Source: Rhineura floridana (Eukaryota; Chordata; Lepidosauria; Squamata; Rhineuridae). Taken from it: a stretch of 64,000 bases of DNA. Of the stretch, positions 44,501-57,235 are shown in pieces. Position 1 is the stretch's first letter. Every line of letters begins with the position of its first letter. The stretch lies in assembly GCF_030035675.1 (NCBI RefSeq), contig NC_084481.1, positions 48,699,399 through 48,763,398 on the forward strand, in the 5' to 3' direction. Under the pieces are notes generated by a model. The model was not told the origin of the DNA, made no database searches, and worked only from the letters and a program-made list of their open reading frames with translations. Made by a program: the position numbers and the translations under genes.

Positions 44501-46670
44501 GTACTGCTACTGGAAATTAGAAGATGCATTAAACAGGAACTGCATCTCCTTCAAAATTATACAGATTTAACTTATGCAGAACCAGCTAACTATACAATAT
44601 TTTAAAGCATTTTTACTTCAAAAGTAAATGCATAATTTAGCTAGCAAGAAATCCAAAGAATACTTAGGTTTCTTGACTCTTTAAAAATGTTTACAAATAC
44701 TGGAAATTACATTTCCAGTATAAATTTTTATAAAACCTCTGTCTTTAAGACTTAATTCTCTGTGGTGTGGGGATAGTTTGTAACGACATACATGCATACA
44801 TACACCCATGCATAAATTCTGCTCAATAACTTGGGAGAAACTTGTGAATGAAGGTAGGAGGAATGATTTTTCCCTATATTATCTGAAAAATAAAGCGCCT
44901 TATAGGTGTTTGTTATAATTTACACTGGGTCAACTTTTCCAAAATGACTGTTCCTGGCTTAGATAGTGACCTAGACTGCTCATTAAGCACTCCAGCAGTT
45001 GTGAAAGTATGAAGTTCTATTACCACTCTTTAATAAAAAAAATATGTTCTCGGTGTTAGCCCGTTGTTATACTGTTGGATCTCTGTTTGCTGCCGTTTTT
45101 GCTGTTCTGTTGTTCAGTATGCTTATCAATGATGAGCTTTTTATGTTTAAGATTTCTGAAACTGATTATAAAATGGTTATCTGTCGGTAGAAAAAGTGTG
45201 TGTTGCTTCTCCTGATGTGCCACATTACTAGTTTATTTGGCAATTTTGGTGTCTTTTTTGTTTGTATTGTGTACAGGTTCCAAGTTTCCACATTTGCAGT
45301 TTCTCAGTTCCTATTCTCTTCTTCTCTCCAATGATATGTTGTCCTGTGTTTAAAAGGGTCATGTTTTGGATTATTAACACAGAGCTATTACAAAACATTG
45401 TTAAGTGAAATAGTGTTTCATCCGAAATTTGGTACCTTTTTAGTTTAACTGAACATGCTTTGTGTACAGTTATGATTTTTTATGTTTTCTACATTGCAAG
45501 GAATGTTAACAAATTGGCTCACCAGTTACACATCTTAATTCAGCGCCAATACTCAGTTTTACTTTGCTGCTTAGTGTCATGGATCAAACTAGCTGAGAAA
45601 ATAGTGTGATTACATCAAAAAGTAACAAACCAAAACCTTGGTGAACAATGTCATAAAAGTGTAGAGAAAAGAGCAAAAGTACATATTTCTCCAGCATTCT
45701 CCAGGGGTAGAATCACACCCCAGAGAAGCTTTTTTCTGAGCACTGCAGGTATATGTTTGCTATTCATTCATAGGTTTCTGTGCTGTGTTCCATGTACACA
45801 AAGCAGCTTTACAGGTTCTCCCTGGTGGACACAGCTCCTCCCATGGAGGTGCATAGAGTTGCCCCCAGAAATGAAAACTGGCCATCCCCATCCCCTTGTA
45901 CACGTAGAAGCACTTTCTGTGCACCCCTGGGCCTTTCTGGATCCCACCCAAAACACTGTTTGCTATGCAACCTTCCCCAATCTTGTGCCCTCCAGATCTT
46001 TTAGACTACAACTCCAGTCAGCCCCAGCCAACATGACCAATATTCAGGGGTGATAGGAGTTGTAGGTCCAAAACATTTGGAAGGCATTAGGTTAAGGGAG
46101 GTTGTTATTATATTTGCAGTCTCAGATAAGGCAGCAGTTTTTCTTGTTTAGATATCTGTGTGTTTAAACAACAACGAAAATATCACAACTGCTTGAGGCC
46201 TTGCATATATGATAAGAAAATCTTATTGTGGAGATGCTGCTTGTGTAAGTAAAGTTCTGCAATGTGGCTGAAGTTTAAGCAAACTCATTGTTCTTCCTGA
46301 AAAGTAGGTTTTATATTTGTTTTTCTGTTGATATAGTGGCTTTCTTCCACTTCCTTGATTTGGTGTATAAGTCACAAAGTTAACTGCTATTTTTCTTCCT
46401 CCACAATTGTATTGCCCAAAATGTTCAACCAAAACTATAATTATGACTTCATAGTATTTCAGCATTTTATTTTTATCTTCACTGCAAGGATTTCTGCTGC
46501 TGTGCCCCCACCCCCAAGGTCTCGCATTTGACTTAAACATGACACATTTACTGTTCCTCCAGGTTAGATTCTTTTTTTGAACTCCTAAGCATTTGTTTCA
46601 GGTATTTGACATGTTGTATATTTTGCCTCTTTAATTCTGTTCCATAACATAATAAAAATATTATTTTGAT
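44501..46670 (+). other. GALNT3: Likely GALNT3 3' UTR with alternative poly(A) signals
   Basis: The region is AT-rich and non-coding after the stop codon. AATAAA hexamers lie at 44889, 45032 and 46651. The stretch to about 45.9 kb is free of recognisable repeats, and a hAT-type foldback element lies at 45972-46100. The short ends would give UTRs of about 0.4-0.55 kb and the distal one about 2.2 kb. Which end is used cannot be decided from sequence. Confidence 0.5.
45972..46100. mobile_element. Palindromic hAT-like MITE
   Basis: The arms TGCCCTCCAGATCTTTTAGA / ACTACAACTCC and GGAGTTGTAGGTCCAAAACA / TTTGGAAGGCA are near complements around a short centre. It is a known reptile foldback type. 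It lies downstream of GALNT3, within the possible long 3' UTR. Confidence 0.7.
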
Positions 46671-47620
46671 GAAGAGGGTACCTTTTGGAATCGTGTTTTT
46701 TGTTTTGTTTCTTTACTCCAATGAATTTGTATGCTGTTCAAAATGCTAGAAAAGAAAATGAAACAAACCTTGGCAATGACAGTATTACAGCCCTGTGATC
46801 AACTATGAACAATGTTTGGCAATTCTGCAGGCAAAGTACAGTCATGCTGGTATATTTGTAATGCTTACCGTGTCAGGAGGGAGCAGGCAGCCCAATAAGA
46901 ACAGCGAGTGGATTAAGGAAACAGATTAAAGTTGGAGTAACCAGATTAATTTCTAGAGCATCCTTTGGACATTTGAAAAAGATGCATTGCAAATTCTTGA
47001 GTCAGGTCCACAGACACTGGCATGTAGCAGTGACATTGTTACATACCAGAGTCTTGAAGCCATGGGGTCTATTCATGCCTCATTCTCATCCTGATTTTTC
47101 TCCCCATTCACCTTGTTCTTTTTCTTCTTCTTTTGATTCTTTCAGCCCTCATTTTCTAATACTCTCTTCCTTTAACTTGATGCCCCTTTGGACGCCTCGT
47201 TTCCTAGGCCTCTTGATTCCACAACGTTCCTTTCCTTGACCTGTGCATTAGAATCTGAGCAACTCAGTTAATGGCAGCCTGAAATTCCTCTGCTTTCTCT
47301 GGCTGAGTTGTCACAACCAGGCTGATACCTCCTTGTATCTGGGAGTCATAAACCTCACAAGAGGGAGCAGATACTCATGACATGTCCCAGCACAGTTGCC
47401 ACAAATCAACTTCCCAGCATATGGTGGGAGAACCATGCTTGTCTGGTAACATAGATCTGCATCTAGTGTGGCAAAGACATGTGATTTTCCCTTACTAACC
47501 TCTGCCTAGCCCAGCTATCCTTTACTGCTAGATCCTTAAAAAAATAAACATAGCAAGCCCATTCCTCCATGTTCCTCTATAGTAAGAGGTAGATTACTTC
47601 CTTTATACATATTGCATCAT
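46671..47620. other. Intergenic DNA
   Basis: No gene or repeat family recognised. Confidence 0.4.
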
Positions 47621-47621
47621 T

Positions 47622-49000
47622 TATTTACTTGATTTATATCCTGCCCTTCCTCCCAGTAGGAGCCCAGGGTGGCAAACAAAAGCACTAAAAACACTTTAAA
47701 ACATAAAAAACAGACTTCAAAATATATTAAAACACAACAACCATTAAAAACATATCAAAACAAAATATCTTTAAAAACATTTTAAAAGGTTTAAAATATA
47801 TATTAAAAAGCAATTCCAACACAGAAGTAGACTGGGATAAAAGTCTCTACTTAAAAGACTTGTTGAAAGAGGAAGGTCTGCAGTAGCTGCCGAAAAGACA
47901 ACAGAGATGGCACTTGTCTAATATTTAAGGAGAGGGAATTCCAAAGGGTAAGTGTCACTACACTAAAGGCCCATTCCCTGTGTTGTGCAGAACAGACCTC
48001 CTGATAAGATGGTATATGCAGAAGGCCCTCACCTTTAGAGCGTAGTGATCGACTGGGTATATAAGGGATAAGATGGTCTTTCAGGTATCCTGGTCCCAAG
48101 CTATATAGGGCTTTGTACACCAAAACCAGAACCTTGACCTTAGCCCAGTAGCTAATAGGTAGCCAGTACAGTTCTTTCAGTAGCAGGGTAACATGTTGAC
48201 GATACTCTGCCCCAGTGGGCAGTCTCACTGCTGCATTTTGCACCAGCTGCAGCTTCTGGACCAAGCTCAAGGGTAGCCCCACATACAGCACATTATATTA
48301 ATCGAGCCTGGAGGTTACCAGTGCATGGACAACAGTGATCAGGCTATCCTGATCCAGAAACAGCCACAGCTGTCTTACCAACCAAAGCTGATAAAAGGCA
48401 CTCCTAGCCACTGAGGTTGCCTGGGCCTCTAGTGACAAAGATGGATCTAGCAGCACCCCCAGACTACAAACCTGCCCTTTCAGGAGTACGGCCCCATCCA
48501 AAGCAGGCAATTGACAAATTATCTGAACTTGGGAACCACCAACCCACAGTCTCCATCTTGCTAGGATTCACTCAGTTTATTGGCTCTCATCCACCCCACC
48601 ACCAAGTTCAGGTTGAGGGCTTGCATGACCTCTCCGCATTCAGATGTTAGAAATAGAGCTGGGTATTGTCAGCGTACTGCTGACATCTCACCCCATCATC
48701 TCCTGATAACTGATCCGAAAGGCTTCATACAGATGTTAAAACAGCATGGGGGACAAGATGGTACCCTGCGGTGCCCCACAGCACAACTGCCGTCTCAGTC
48801 ACCTTCCCTAAGGAGGAGGTATTTGTGCCCAGGCAGTAGTTGTCACAAACCAATGGGTCCAAGGTGGGCTTTTTCAGGAGCAGTTGGATCACTGCCTCAG
48901 GGTGGCTGGAACCACTCCGTCCCACGACGATGCAAAAAGCAGGTTCAAAGGAGAGAGGGGCGCAGGGCACGTTAGAAGTCTGAGCAGCTGAAAGGGACCT
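47622..49000 (-). mobile_element. L2-like LINE fragment (minus strand)
   Basis: The 3' end at about 47630 has a TTTATATCCTGCCCTTCCTC tail type. Minus-strand frames then give the protein C-terminus (LYVGLPLSLVQKLQLVQNAA, ELYWLPISYWAKVKVLVLVY, AFSVVTLTLWNSLS), a separate frame with LGVLLDPSLSLEAQATSVAR, and farther on RT sequence (VIQLLLKKPTLDPLVCDNY) joined directly to a later RT segment. That implies an internal deletion. It is an old copy with several frame changes. Confidence 0.8.
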
Positions 49001-49925
49001 AGTTTCTCTTTCACCTTTAAGGAGAACATACAAGAGTAGAAGCGTTCTTTGTTCTGCTCCAATGTTCTTTTTCTTCAAAGGGATGGGGCAGAGAACTGGG
49101 ACAAGCAACTTTTATTTATTTCTCATAATAGGACTCTCATTTCAGACGTTGTGTTGCTTTAAGAGCTACCCTGCTCCCAGCAATCGTAGAAGTTGCTCCT
49201 TTTCTCACCACAGTCATTTAATCTGCATGCTTCTGCTCTTACTGATTTTGTTATTGGAAGGTTAGCAGAGGATGCACAAGATGGAATGGAGGGGAGGGCA
49301 TGGAAGTGAAGATGGAAAGTGCAGCGGCTGCATTACCAGCGCCGGCAACTATTACTGTAACTCTTCTGCGATAGGGGCCCTATTTAAGGTTCTATGATAT
49401 AAACATTGGCTTCTGAAAGAAAGAAAAAAGCAGGAATCCTAGGGCTGGGAAGAGAATACCCACCATGTTGGTCATGCCAGGAGTCCCAAAGCCTTCAACA
49501 TATCTCTCCGCCCCCCCCGGTCCAATGTGGGATACTGTGAAGGATAAAACATAAATAGCCAATTCCTGGTGGACAACTGGTGCCTGCTGATTTCTAGGAT
49601 TCTAACAAAAGTGCTTGAATTTTTACATGGCCCTTGATTTAATCCAGCAAGGTACTTCTTGTGTTATCATGATGACTTATCACATATTAGTTATGCTGAA
49701 CAGTTACAGAGATTTTGAATTTGTACTCTTGCTTGCAAATTTTAAAATACATAAGTGGACCATAGGGATACTAGTAAAACAAAAACAGTAGATTGCACTA
49801 GATGGAAGTTGACCTCCTAATATTTTGTACATGGAGTTGTACCACTCAAGATAAAAAGCACGATGCAGACTATTGAGTTGGTACATCTGGATAAGCCCTA
49901 ATTAGTTTTTCAGACTACTAAAGAT

Positions 49926-50236
49926 CCTCCGTGGCACAGAGTGGTAAGTGGCGGTAATGCAGCTGAAGCTCTGCTCACGGCCGGAGTTCGATTCCAACGA
50001 AAGGAGGAAGTCGAATCTCCGGTAAAAGGGGTCGAGGTCCACTCAGCCTTCCATCCATCTGTGGTCGGTAAAATGAGTACCCAGCATATTCTGGGGGGTA
50101 AAGAAAGGCCGGGGACGGAACTGGCAATCCCACCCCATATATACGGTCTGCCTAGTAAAAGTCGCAAGACATCACCCTAAGAGTCAAAAACGACTTGCAC
50201 TACAAGTGCGGGGACACCTTTACCTTTACCTTTTTT
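49926..50236 (+). mobile_element. tRNA-derived SINE, near full length (Sauria/ACA-like)
   Basis: The A box is GTGGCACAGAGTGGTAAG and the B box GGAGTTCGATTCC. The body includes GGTAAAATGAGTACCCAGCA and GGCAATCCCACCCCATATAT. The end is GAGTCAAAAACGACTTGCAC followed by CCTTTACCTTTACC. The order and internal promoter match the common lizard SINE type. Confidence 0.88.
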
Positions 50237-53200
50237 AAAGCAGTAGCTCCCACGACAGAGGATACAGAATGCATGAATATTTTAACTTGAAGAGGCTTGG
50301 GATATCCCCTCCCCATTACAAAAGAGACGGTAATAGCTGTAACGTAGAAACCTGATTTACTTTGTTGCAAACAAATAGACAATAAATATATATTGTACAA
50401 TATATAGTAAAAATACAGCATAATACGAGTGCCACTAAGAAAAAAAATAACCTAATTTTAAGACTTATAAATGCTTATTTTGTAATATATACATTGCAGA
50501 AATAAGCCACAATAAATACATCAAATTACATATCATTCATCATAAATACTGAAAATATAAGGATACAGTTAAAATAAAAGATTACAGCTTCAGGTCCAGG
50601 TTAAGGTTTGTCAAATGTTTTTGTTGCCTAGCTATGTTACCCTTTTGGTATTTGTGAGGTTGCAACTTATAAAGCAAAATTAAATCAACACATGATGGGA
50701 ATAATGCCAATTACAGCTTGTATGTTTAAATTAACATTCTGTTCTCTTGCCACAAATGTCTTGGGGAAAATGCTTGAGGAACATAGAATTTACAACATAT
50801 AAGAGCTGATGCTCATGACCACGCTGTTCAGGATAGGGGCCCAGAGACCGAGCCAAAGCTATCTCGTATTTTGTCACTCAACCACTAGTGACAGGATTTA
50901 CTGATGGTTTGCAGCTTCTGCCTAGGATGGTTGGGTTGCGAGACCCATTTGCATTGATTGAAAGGTGGCTTAATAACAGGATAATGATGTGTATCTGCCC
51001 TGAAACTTGTTAAAATCAGCATGATGGTTATTTACAATTTTCAAGCAGCTGTAATAGTGAGAATCTGCTTCTGTCTTAAAGCATAACTTCTGAATTTTCT
51101 TTCTCAAAGAACAGTTCATCGGAAACACCATTGCACCCATGACTGTATACATTTACTTCATTTATTGAGAACAGATCACAGTTACAGATGAACTTTGCGT
51201 ATATCTTTCCATATTTAAGTGGCAATTGAAAAAGAAAACTGGGATGGGAGGGTAAGGCAAATAATAAATATCTGATTATTTGTTCAAAGCAAAGTGGTTT
51301 CTTATTACAAAGGTCTTTATGATCAATGTTGGATGAGTTTACTTATATAATGTACACAGTATGAATAAGTATAAGCTGCATCATTCTAACAAAGTGCTGT
51401 GTTGCATGTATAGGTCAATAATGCATGTCCACATAAGAATGCTTTCATTCTTGAAAAGCTGTTACAACAGCAAAGTTGGTAAATCAAAAAGGGGAAGAGA
51501 AGACCAGTTTCATTATCGTCAAGTCCCGGGCAGTATTGGGAGGGCAGGATTTTTCTTTACTGTTTATGTATTCACAAATTTCTAGTATAAGTATACACAA
51601 TACACTTGTGCTGTTTTGTCAAACTACACTTCAGATACATTTCTATTGAGCAACTGTAATTTAGTCCACTGAATGAAGGCCAGCTAAAATTCACATGGAT
51701 GAGGTTAATGTGGTAGTCTTATGAATTAACGTTTTAAATTCATGCTCCTATATTAATATGACTTTTGGCTTTGAACAAACAAGTTTCAAATTACCTAGAT
51801 ATCTAACCTTTGGAGAAAAAAACTAAAAATACCACATTAAATCTACATAGTTAAGATTTTTCTGGGTGGTAGCGAGGAAACACTGTTTTCACAACACATT
51901 GCAAACTGCAAGGTTAAGTTTTCACCTCCTAAATTAAAATCTGCTGGCCTGCAATCCTATGGTTTTCTTAAATGGCAAGAACTCAAGGGGCAGTTTTCAC
52001 TGCAGTACCAGAAGCATGGCCCTTTACTTTGTAGATAGGTAGACCCAATTGGTTCTGTTCTCCTTTCCATATTTCCTTTTTTCAGTTATGGTTGATGTAT
52101 TTCTCATTTGTGCCTCCAAACAGATATAATAGTTTACAAGCGTTGGGACTGGAGCCTGTGCTGTTCCTGAAAGACTTCAACAGGCTGGGAAGTGCTTTTC
52201 CTTAACACTCGTCTTAAGAAACACATTATTGACTTGCTCAGATGTTAGCAGGTTTACTCTTGATCCTAAGAGCTGCAGCACAGATGTATAGGATGTATGT
52301 ATATTGGGCCATGTTTTCCTTATGTTGACATGTAAGCTTTCAGGCTCAGCCTTCCAGGGAAGTGAAACCCTGGAAAAGCATCCTGCTTTCTAATGCAATA
52401 TTTGGCACCTTACTCCCTTTTCTTGGTATTACATTCTGTAGCAAATAAGGATGTGTATAAACATAATCTTCAAGAGTCGAATTATCTATTTTCATAAGGA
52501 TGTGCATCTGTATTAACTATGAACAGAAAGCACTTAACTGTGCAATACTTGTGCATCTTGTCTATCAGTGTTGAACAAGATGGTTCTCTTTAAGTTAGTT
52601 GCAAGGCTGTGTGTTATAATCCATATTATCCTACATCCTTGAGGCCATGTTTTAAACATGATCCTATTTTCCTGTGAAAATTAACAGGGAGAAAAAAAGG
52701 GAAATGATTAATAGAGGACAAATTAGTTTCTCTAGTGTGTGTTTGTGTTCTCTACCATGTGCTCTCTAGCAAGAGATTTTAGAGTAATTTCCTTATGATT
52801 TAAGATAAACTGAGTCACCATGATCCAGCAAGAGCATGCTGTCCATGGATCACTTTCACACTGGACCCCACTGGGAGATGGATGCTATGTGAAGAAAAAT
52901 ATGATCCAGTAGTTTTCCTCCTCCCACTTCATCCATCTGTGCGTAGGACCTGATGTGAAAAAAGCCTTGTGTCCTTTGCTACATCAGGGCTCAAAATATG
53001 ACCAATCAGCTATCCGACAGAATACTGCATTTAAAGTACTGTGGATAGATGGGGTTGTTTTCAACCTAACGCTAAGGAAGTAGTTCCATCAGTGCAAGTA
53101 TTTCTGCTTGCACAACAGGCCTTTACCCTCCTCTCCTCTTCCTGCATGTCCCTAAATAATATGTTCTAGGGGTTTCCCCAACCTTCCGGAGCAGACTGGG

Positions 53201-53616
53201 GAAGGGCATGGCAGGGTGAAGTCCCATTGTGCTAGTGGTAATCCTTGCGCTGACGGGACAGGTTAGTTGAATGTGGCCATTGTTCAACTTTTTAAAAACC
53301 TGAACAGTGTAAAATTACTGCACAACAAACCCTGACATTTATTTATCAATGCCACATTGCTCTCATTTATCATAACCGTTGAACTGGGGCAAGCAGGGAA
53401 AGTCTCAAGCTAAGTATTTTTATAAGTCTGTTTTTTGTGTGTTTTTTTTGGTGTTCAAGTGAATAACAAAACTATGAATATTTTACCTAGAAAAAACTTA
53501 ACTGACCTGAGAAGAAACACAGTCACTTAATAGATAACTAGTATGCTGGTATTTAAAGGACTGCTCTCTCTCCCCCCCCCCCTTCTAGCTATATAGCTCT
53601 GAGCATCTTGCTACAT

Positions 53617-53748
53617 CAGGGATGGCTGACCTGGGTAGCTCTCCTAATTTTGGACTCCCATCAGTCCCAGCCAGAACAGCCACTGATCAGGGGTGATGGG
53701 AGTTGGGAGTCAAACAACACTGGAAGAGTCACAGGTTAACCACCCCTG
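53617..53748. mobile_element. hAT-like palindromic MITE
   Basis: The ends are CAGGGATGGCTGACCTGG and CAGGTTAACCACCCCTG; the inner arms GACTCCCATCAGTCCCAGCC and GGGGTGATGGGAGTTGGGAG are near complementary. The flanking 8-mers (TGCTACAT / TTGTACAC) agree at only five positions, so the target duplication is weak. Confidence 0.7.
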
Positions 53749-55267
53749 TTGTACACCAATATGACATGATTGTATCCTTGCATCATGTCAGCACAGGAGG
53801 TTTCTCCACATGCTCTATCTGGCCTCCAGTGTCAAAGAAGACCTCTGGTGGGGCTGGGACCTACTGGATTATGGTAACTCAGGAGGTCGGACAGATTGGA
53901 ATATTTCAGCATAGGACATTCCAGTCTGCCAAATCTTTTTCCTGGAGCCAAATCAATCTGCTCTGCCCATCTCTAATGATCAATAATACAACAAGACAGG
54001 TGAGATTTAATTGGTTAGGAATGTGCTATCGGCTGTTTTACTTCTGGCCTTCTAACAACAAGTGGGATGATTTGTTACTGGACAGAACTGGGGCCAGAGA
54101 ATGCGTGTTTCCAATGAGAATGCTGTGTTCTAATTTGCTGACTAGCAACCAAAAGCAATGGGCATTAATGCATGTAAAATTTGGCAGGATCACCTTCATT
54201 ATCTATGTGGCCCAGATAGCCTTCATGAAAATTAAAACAGAACATGCAAAACTTGTACAAAACACATTCACTGTTATTTGTCATTTAGTCACAACAAGCC
54301 TTTTGGCACATAAGATATAAAACCAAAGGGCTAACAATGCAGGAAGTACAGCACTTAGAATGACTGAGCCACGGGAGTTTATTCCACCTTCCTCTCCCAT
54401 CTATTGTGCTCCATACGGCCAAAAGAAGACGGCGGAAAAGATTGAAACAAATCCATAGGGTTACGGAATGTGAGAGCACTACACACAGGAAGTAAGTCTG
54501 ACTCCTTTCTGACAGCCAAGTGATTCTGGGCCTTGCTTTGAGGCAGATGTTGACCAGGCTGGTGGAATATGCAGGACGGTAAAAAAAAATGAATAAAATG
54601 ACTAAGGAACTTTTAAGGCTTCATACAGTTACATGGCATTTGCCTTCTTGGAGTGCGAGCTGGTTGACAGCAGGGCATGTCACCCGCTCCAAGAGCAAGT
54701 AAAGGCGAGCACTTGCCTGCTGCAGTCAACGTAAAAGGCTGACAGAAGACGGTACCCTGATGGCTACGGCAGCGAGCAGAATGCATGTGTCATAGAAATG
54801 CATTCTCCAATATGTAAAATCTAGATCAAAATTTGATATGACTATCAAAATTTAAATATTAACTGGAATTAAAAGTTCAGCTAACTATTTTTATCACAGT
54901 GTTCACCAAGTAAGGGCTTGTGCACACAGAACAACAGTTCCCCAGCACACCAAAGGTATTTCCCTAATAGTCATTATTTAAAAGAACGGAATCATCCAAA
55001 CAGAACAAGTGATGTATTTTTTAAAAAGGCAGTGCACAATGTTTTAAATTTAAAATTGCCCCTGTAAATGGGGATTTAAAGAAAGGATTATGCATTGGTG
55101 ACCTTTGTTAATTTATACTTTACAAAAGTAGAGTTTCCAAGGCTATATATATAAGGATTGTGGAATCTGGATAAGGTGAAATCTATGACTCAGCTGTTAA
55201 GTGGGAAAGCTAGATATTGAATTTTTTTGTAGTCCCAGGTTACACTCATAGGCATTGTTTCTGAGGT

Positions 55268-55810
55268 TGAATTTGTTGTTACGTGCCTTCAAGTTGATTA
55301 TGATTTATGGCGATCCTATGAATCTGTGACCTCCAATAGCATCTGTCATGAACGACCCTGTTCATATCTTGTAAGTTCAGGTCTGTGGCTTCCTTTATGG
55401 AATAATTCCATCTCTTGTTTGGTCTTCCTCTTTTTCTACTCCCTTCTGTTTTCCCCAACATTATGGTCTTTTCTAGTGAATCATATCTTCTCATTATGTG
55501 TCCAAAGTATGATAACCTCAGTTTCATCATTTTAGCTTCTAGTGATAGTTCTGGTTCAATTTGTTCTAACAAACATTACTGGCCTTTTTCGCAGTCCATG
55601 GTATGAGCAAAGCTCTCCTCCAGCAGCACATTTCAAATGAGTTGATTTTTCTCTTATCTACTTTTTTCACTGTCCAACTTTCACATCCATACACAGAGAT
55701 TGGGAATACCATGGTCTGAATGATCCTGACTTTAGTGTTCAGTGATACATCTTTGCATTTGAGGACCTTTTCTAGTTCTCTCATAGCTGACCTAGCCTTC
55801 TTCCTGAGGT
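55268..55810 (-). mobile_element. BovB (RTE) LINE 3' fragment (minus strand)
   Basis: Minus-strand frames give KVRIIQTMVFPISVYGCESW, CCWRRALLIPWTAKK, then LRLSYFGHIMRRYDSLEKTI and MLGKTEGSRKRGRPNKRWN, the C-terminal end of the BovB protein. The 3' UTR ends CATAAATCATAATCAACTTG with AAGGCACGTAACAACAA. It is 5' truncated. One frame change lies near 55570 and there are further breaks. Confidence 0.92.
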
Positions 55811-57057
55811 TGAATAAGAAATCATAAAATGAATGCTTTCTATTTAGACCCGCTTGAGCCAGAGATTCTTACTAGCAGGGGAGCTCTGATGTGCACACAC
55901 AGCTCCCCTGCCTGCAAGGATCCCCAGGTCACTTCAATGGAGGAAGCACCTGTAGCCTCCATTTCTCTGCAAACACAGATTCAGTACCCCCACTGAAGTT
56001 AATGGAGGAGGCTGCATGTACAGCCACTCCATGTGCACCAGGCCCTGATTAGAGCATCAATAACAGCAAAGAGGAGTTCTAATGTTTTAAGTCTTTAACT
56101 GAACACCAGCAATTGTGGACATATTCCTCTTTACTTAAGTCACCTTTTGGATCAAGCCTTTAATATTTGTACAGTGTTGTGGGTTAAATCTTGAATCACA
56201 CTTCAGTGAATAGCTAAATGCTCTTAGAACCCTGTCTTACAATGCTCATGCCTTGTTGCATTCGCAACATAGACAATAATGTCCTGCTCTTAAGTGTCCA
56301 GAAATTGGTTAGGGAAAATCTGCATCATTTTTCCCTCATCATTTTTGCACAGTGCCTATGTGATGATATTTTTAAAAAGAATAAATAAAAAACCCCTCCT
56401 CTGGCATAAGTTCAAGACTTTTCACAGCCTCCACAAATAAAGAGGAGGCACTAAAGTGCATTAGTTAGCTGTACATCTGCAGGGCAACAAAAGGCCTGTA
56501 AGCAAAAACTACAGCTTTACTCTTAAAGTGAACATGAGGCACACAATGCACCAAAAGGTAGTTGCAATTAAGCTCCACTGAACACAATGGAATGAGACTT
56601 GTGACTGGATGAAGTCCCATTGATTTCACTGGTTCACAAGGCTAGTTTTCCATTACCTTAGCAATGTGAGATGCTTCTAGATGACCTGTTTGTTGAGCAT
56701 TCATCCTGATATGGTTACAGGGAGATTAGAAGACATTGGCTTTTCAGTGAGCATTCATTCTGATATGTGTGTGTGGGAGGTTAAATGACATTGCCTCAAA
56801 GCAAGTGTTATCCTACATTTTCCAATGCATTTCCCAGTCACTTATCGCAAAAGGGCTGATAAAAGTGGGAGCTGGTTTGCTCCGCAAGACCTCCCAATCA
56901 GCTATAATTGGGCAACCTGAAGTGACTGAATCCCATCTGAAAACAGAAACAGTCTGGAAGTGACCATGGTTGTCATTGCTATGTGGCTGCTTCGCATCAC
57001 TCTCCAGTACTGTATGTAATGGGAAAGCCATGTGCAGGGGCTAATGGAGAGCAAGTG

Positions 57058-57235
57058 TGCCTGTGTGGTGTAGTGGTTAGAGTGGGTAAAGGAGATCCAG
57101 GTTCAAATCCCCACTCAGCCAAATTTCCTATCTTAAAAATACCCCCCTGGTTTGTTGTGAAGATAAAATGGGTAAGAGGGAGAACCATGTACTCCAGCCT
57201 GAGATCCTTGGAGAAATGTAGTAAGTTAAAAATGT
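57058..57235 (+). mobile_element. tRNA-derived SINE (plus strand)
   Basis: The head is GTGTGGTGTAGTGGTTAGAG (A box) and CCAGGTTCAAATCCCCACTC (B box), then a shortened body with TTGTGAAGATAAAATGGGTA and GATCCTTGGAGAAATGTAGT. It is the same family as 26046-26312 and 20824-21050, but diverged. Confidence 0.82.

Noticed and set aside
53703-54320. 205-codon open frame between the genes
   Set aside because: The start overlaps the end of a MITE, and no domain or homologue is recognised; the residue mix looks random.
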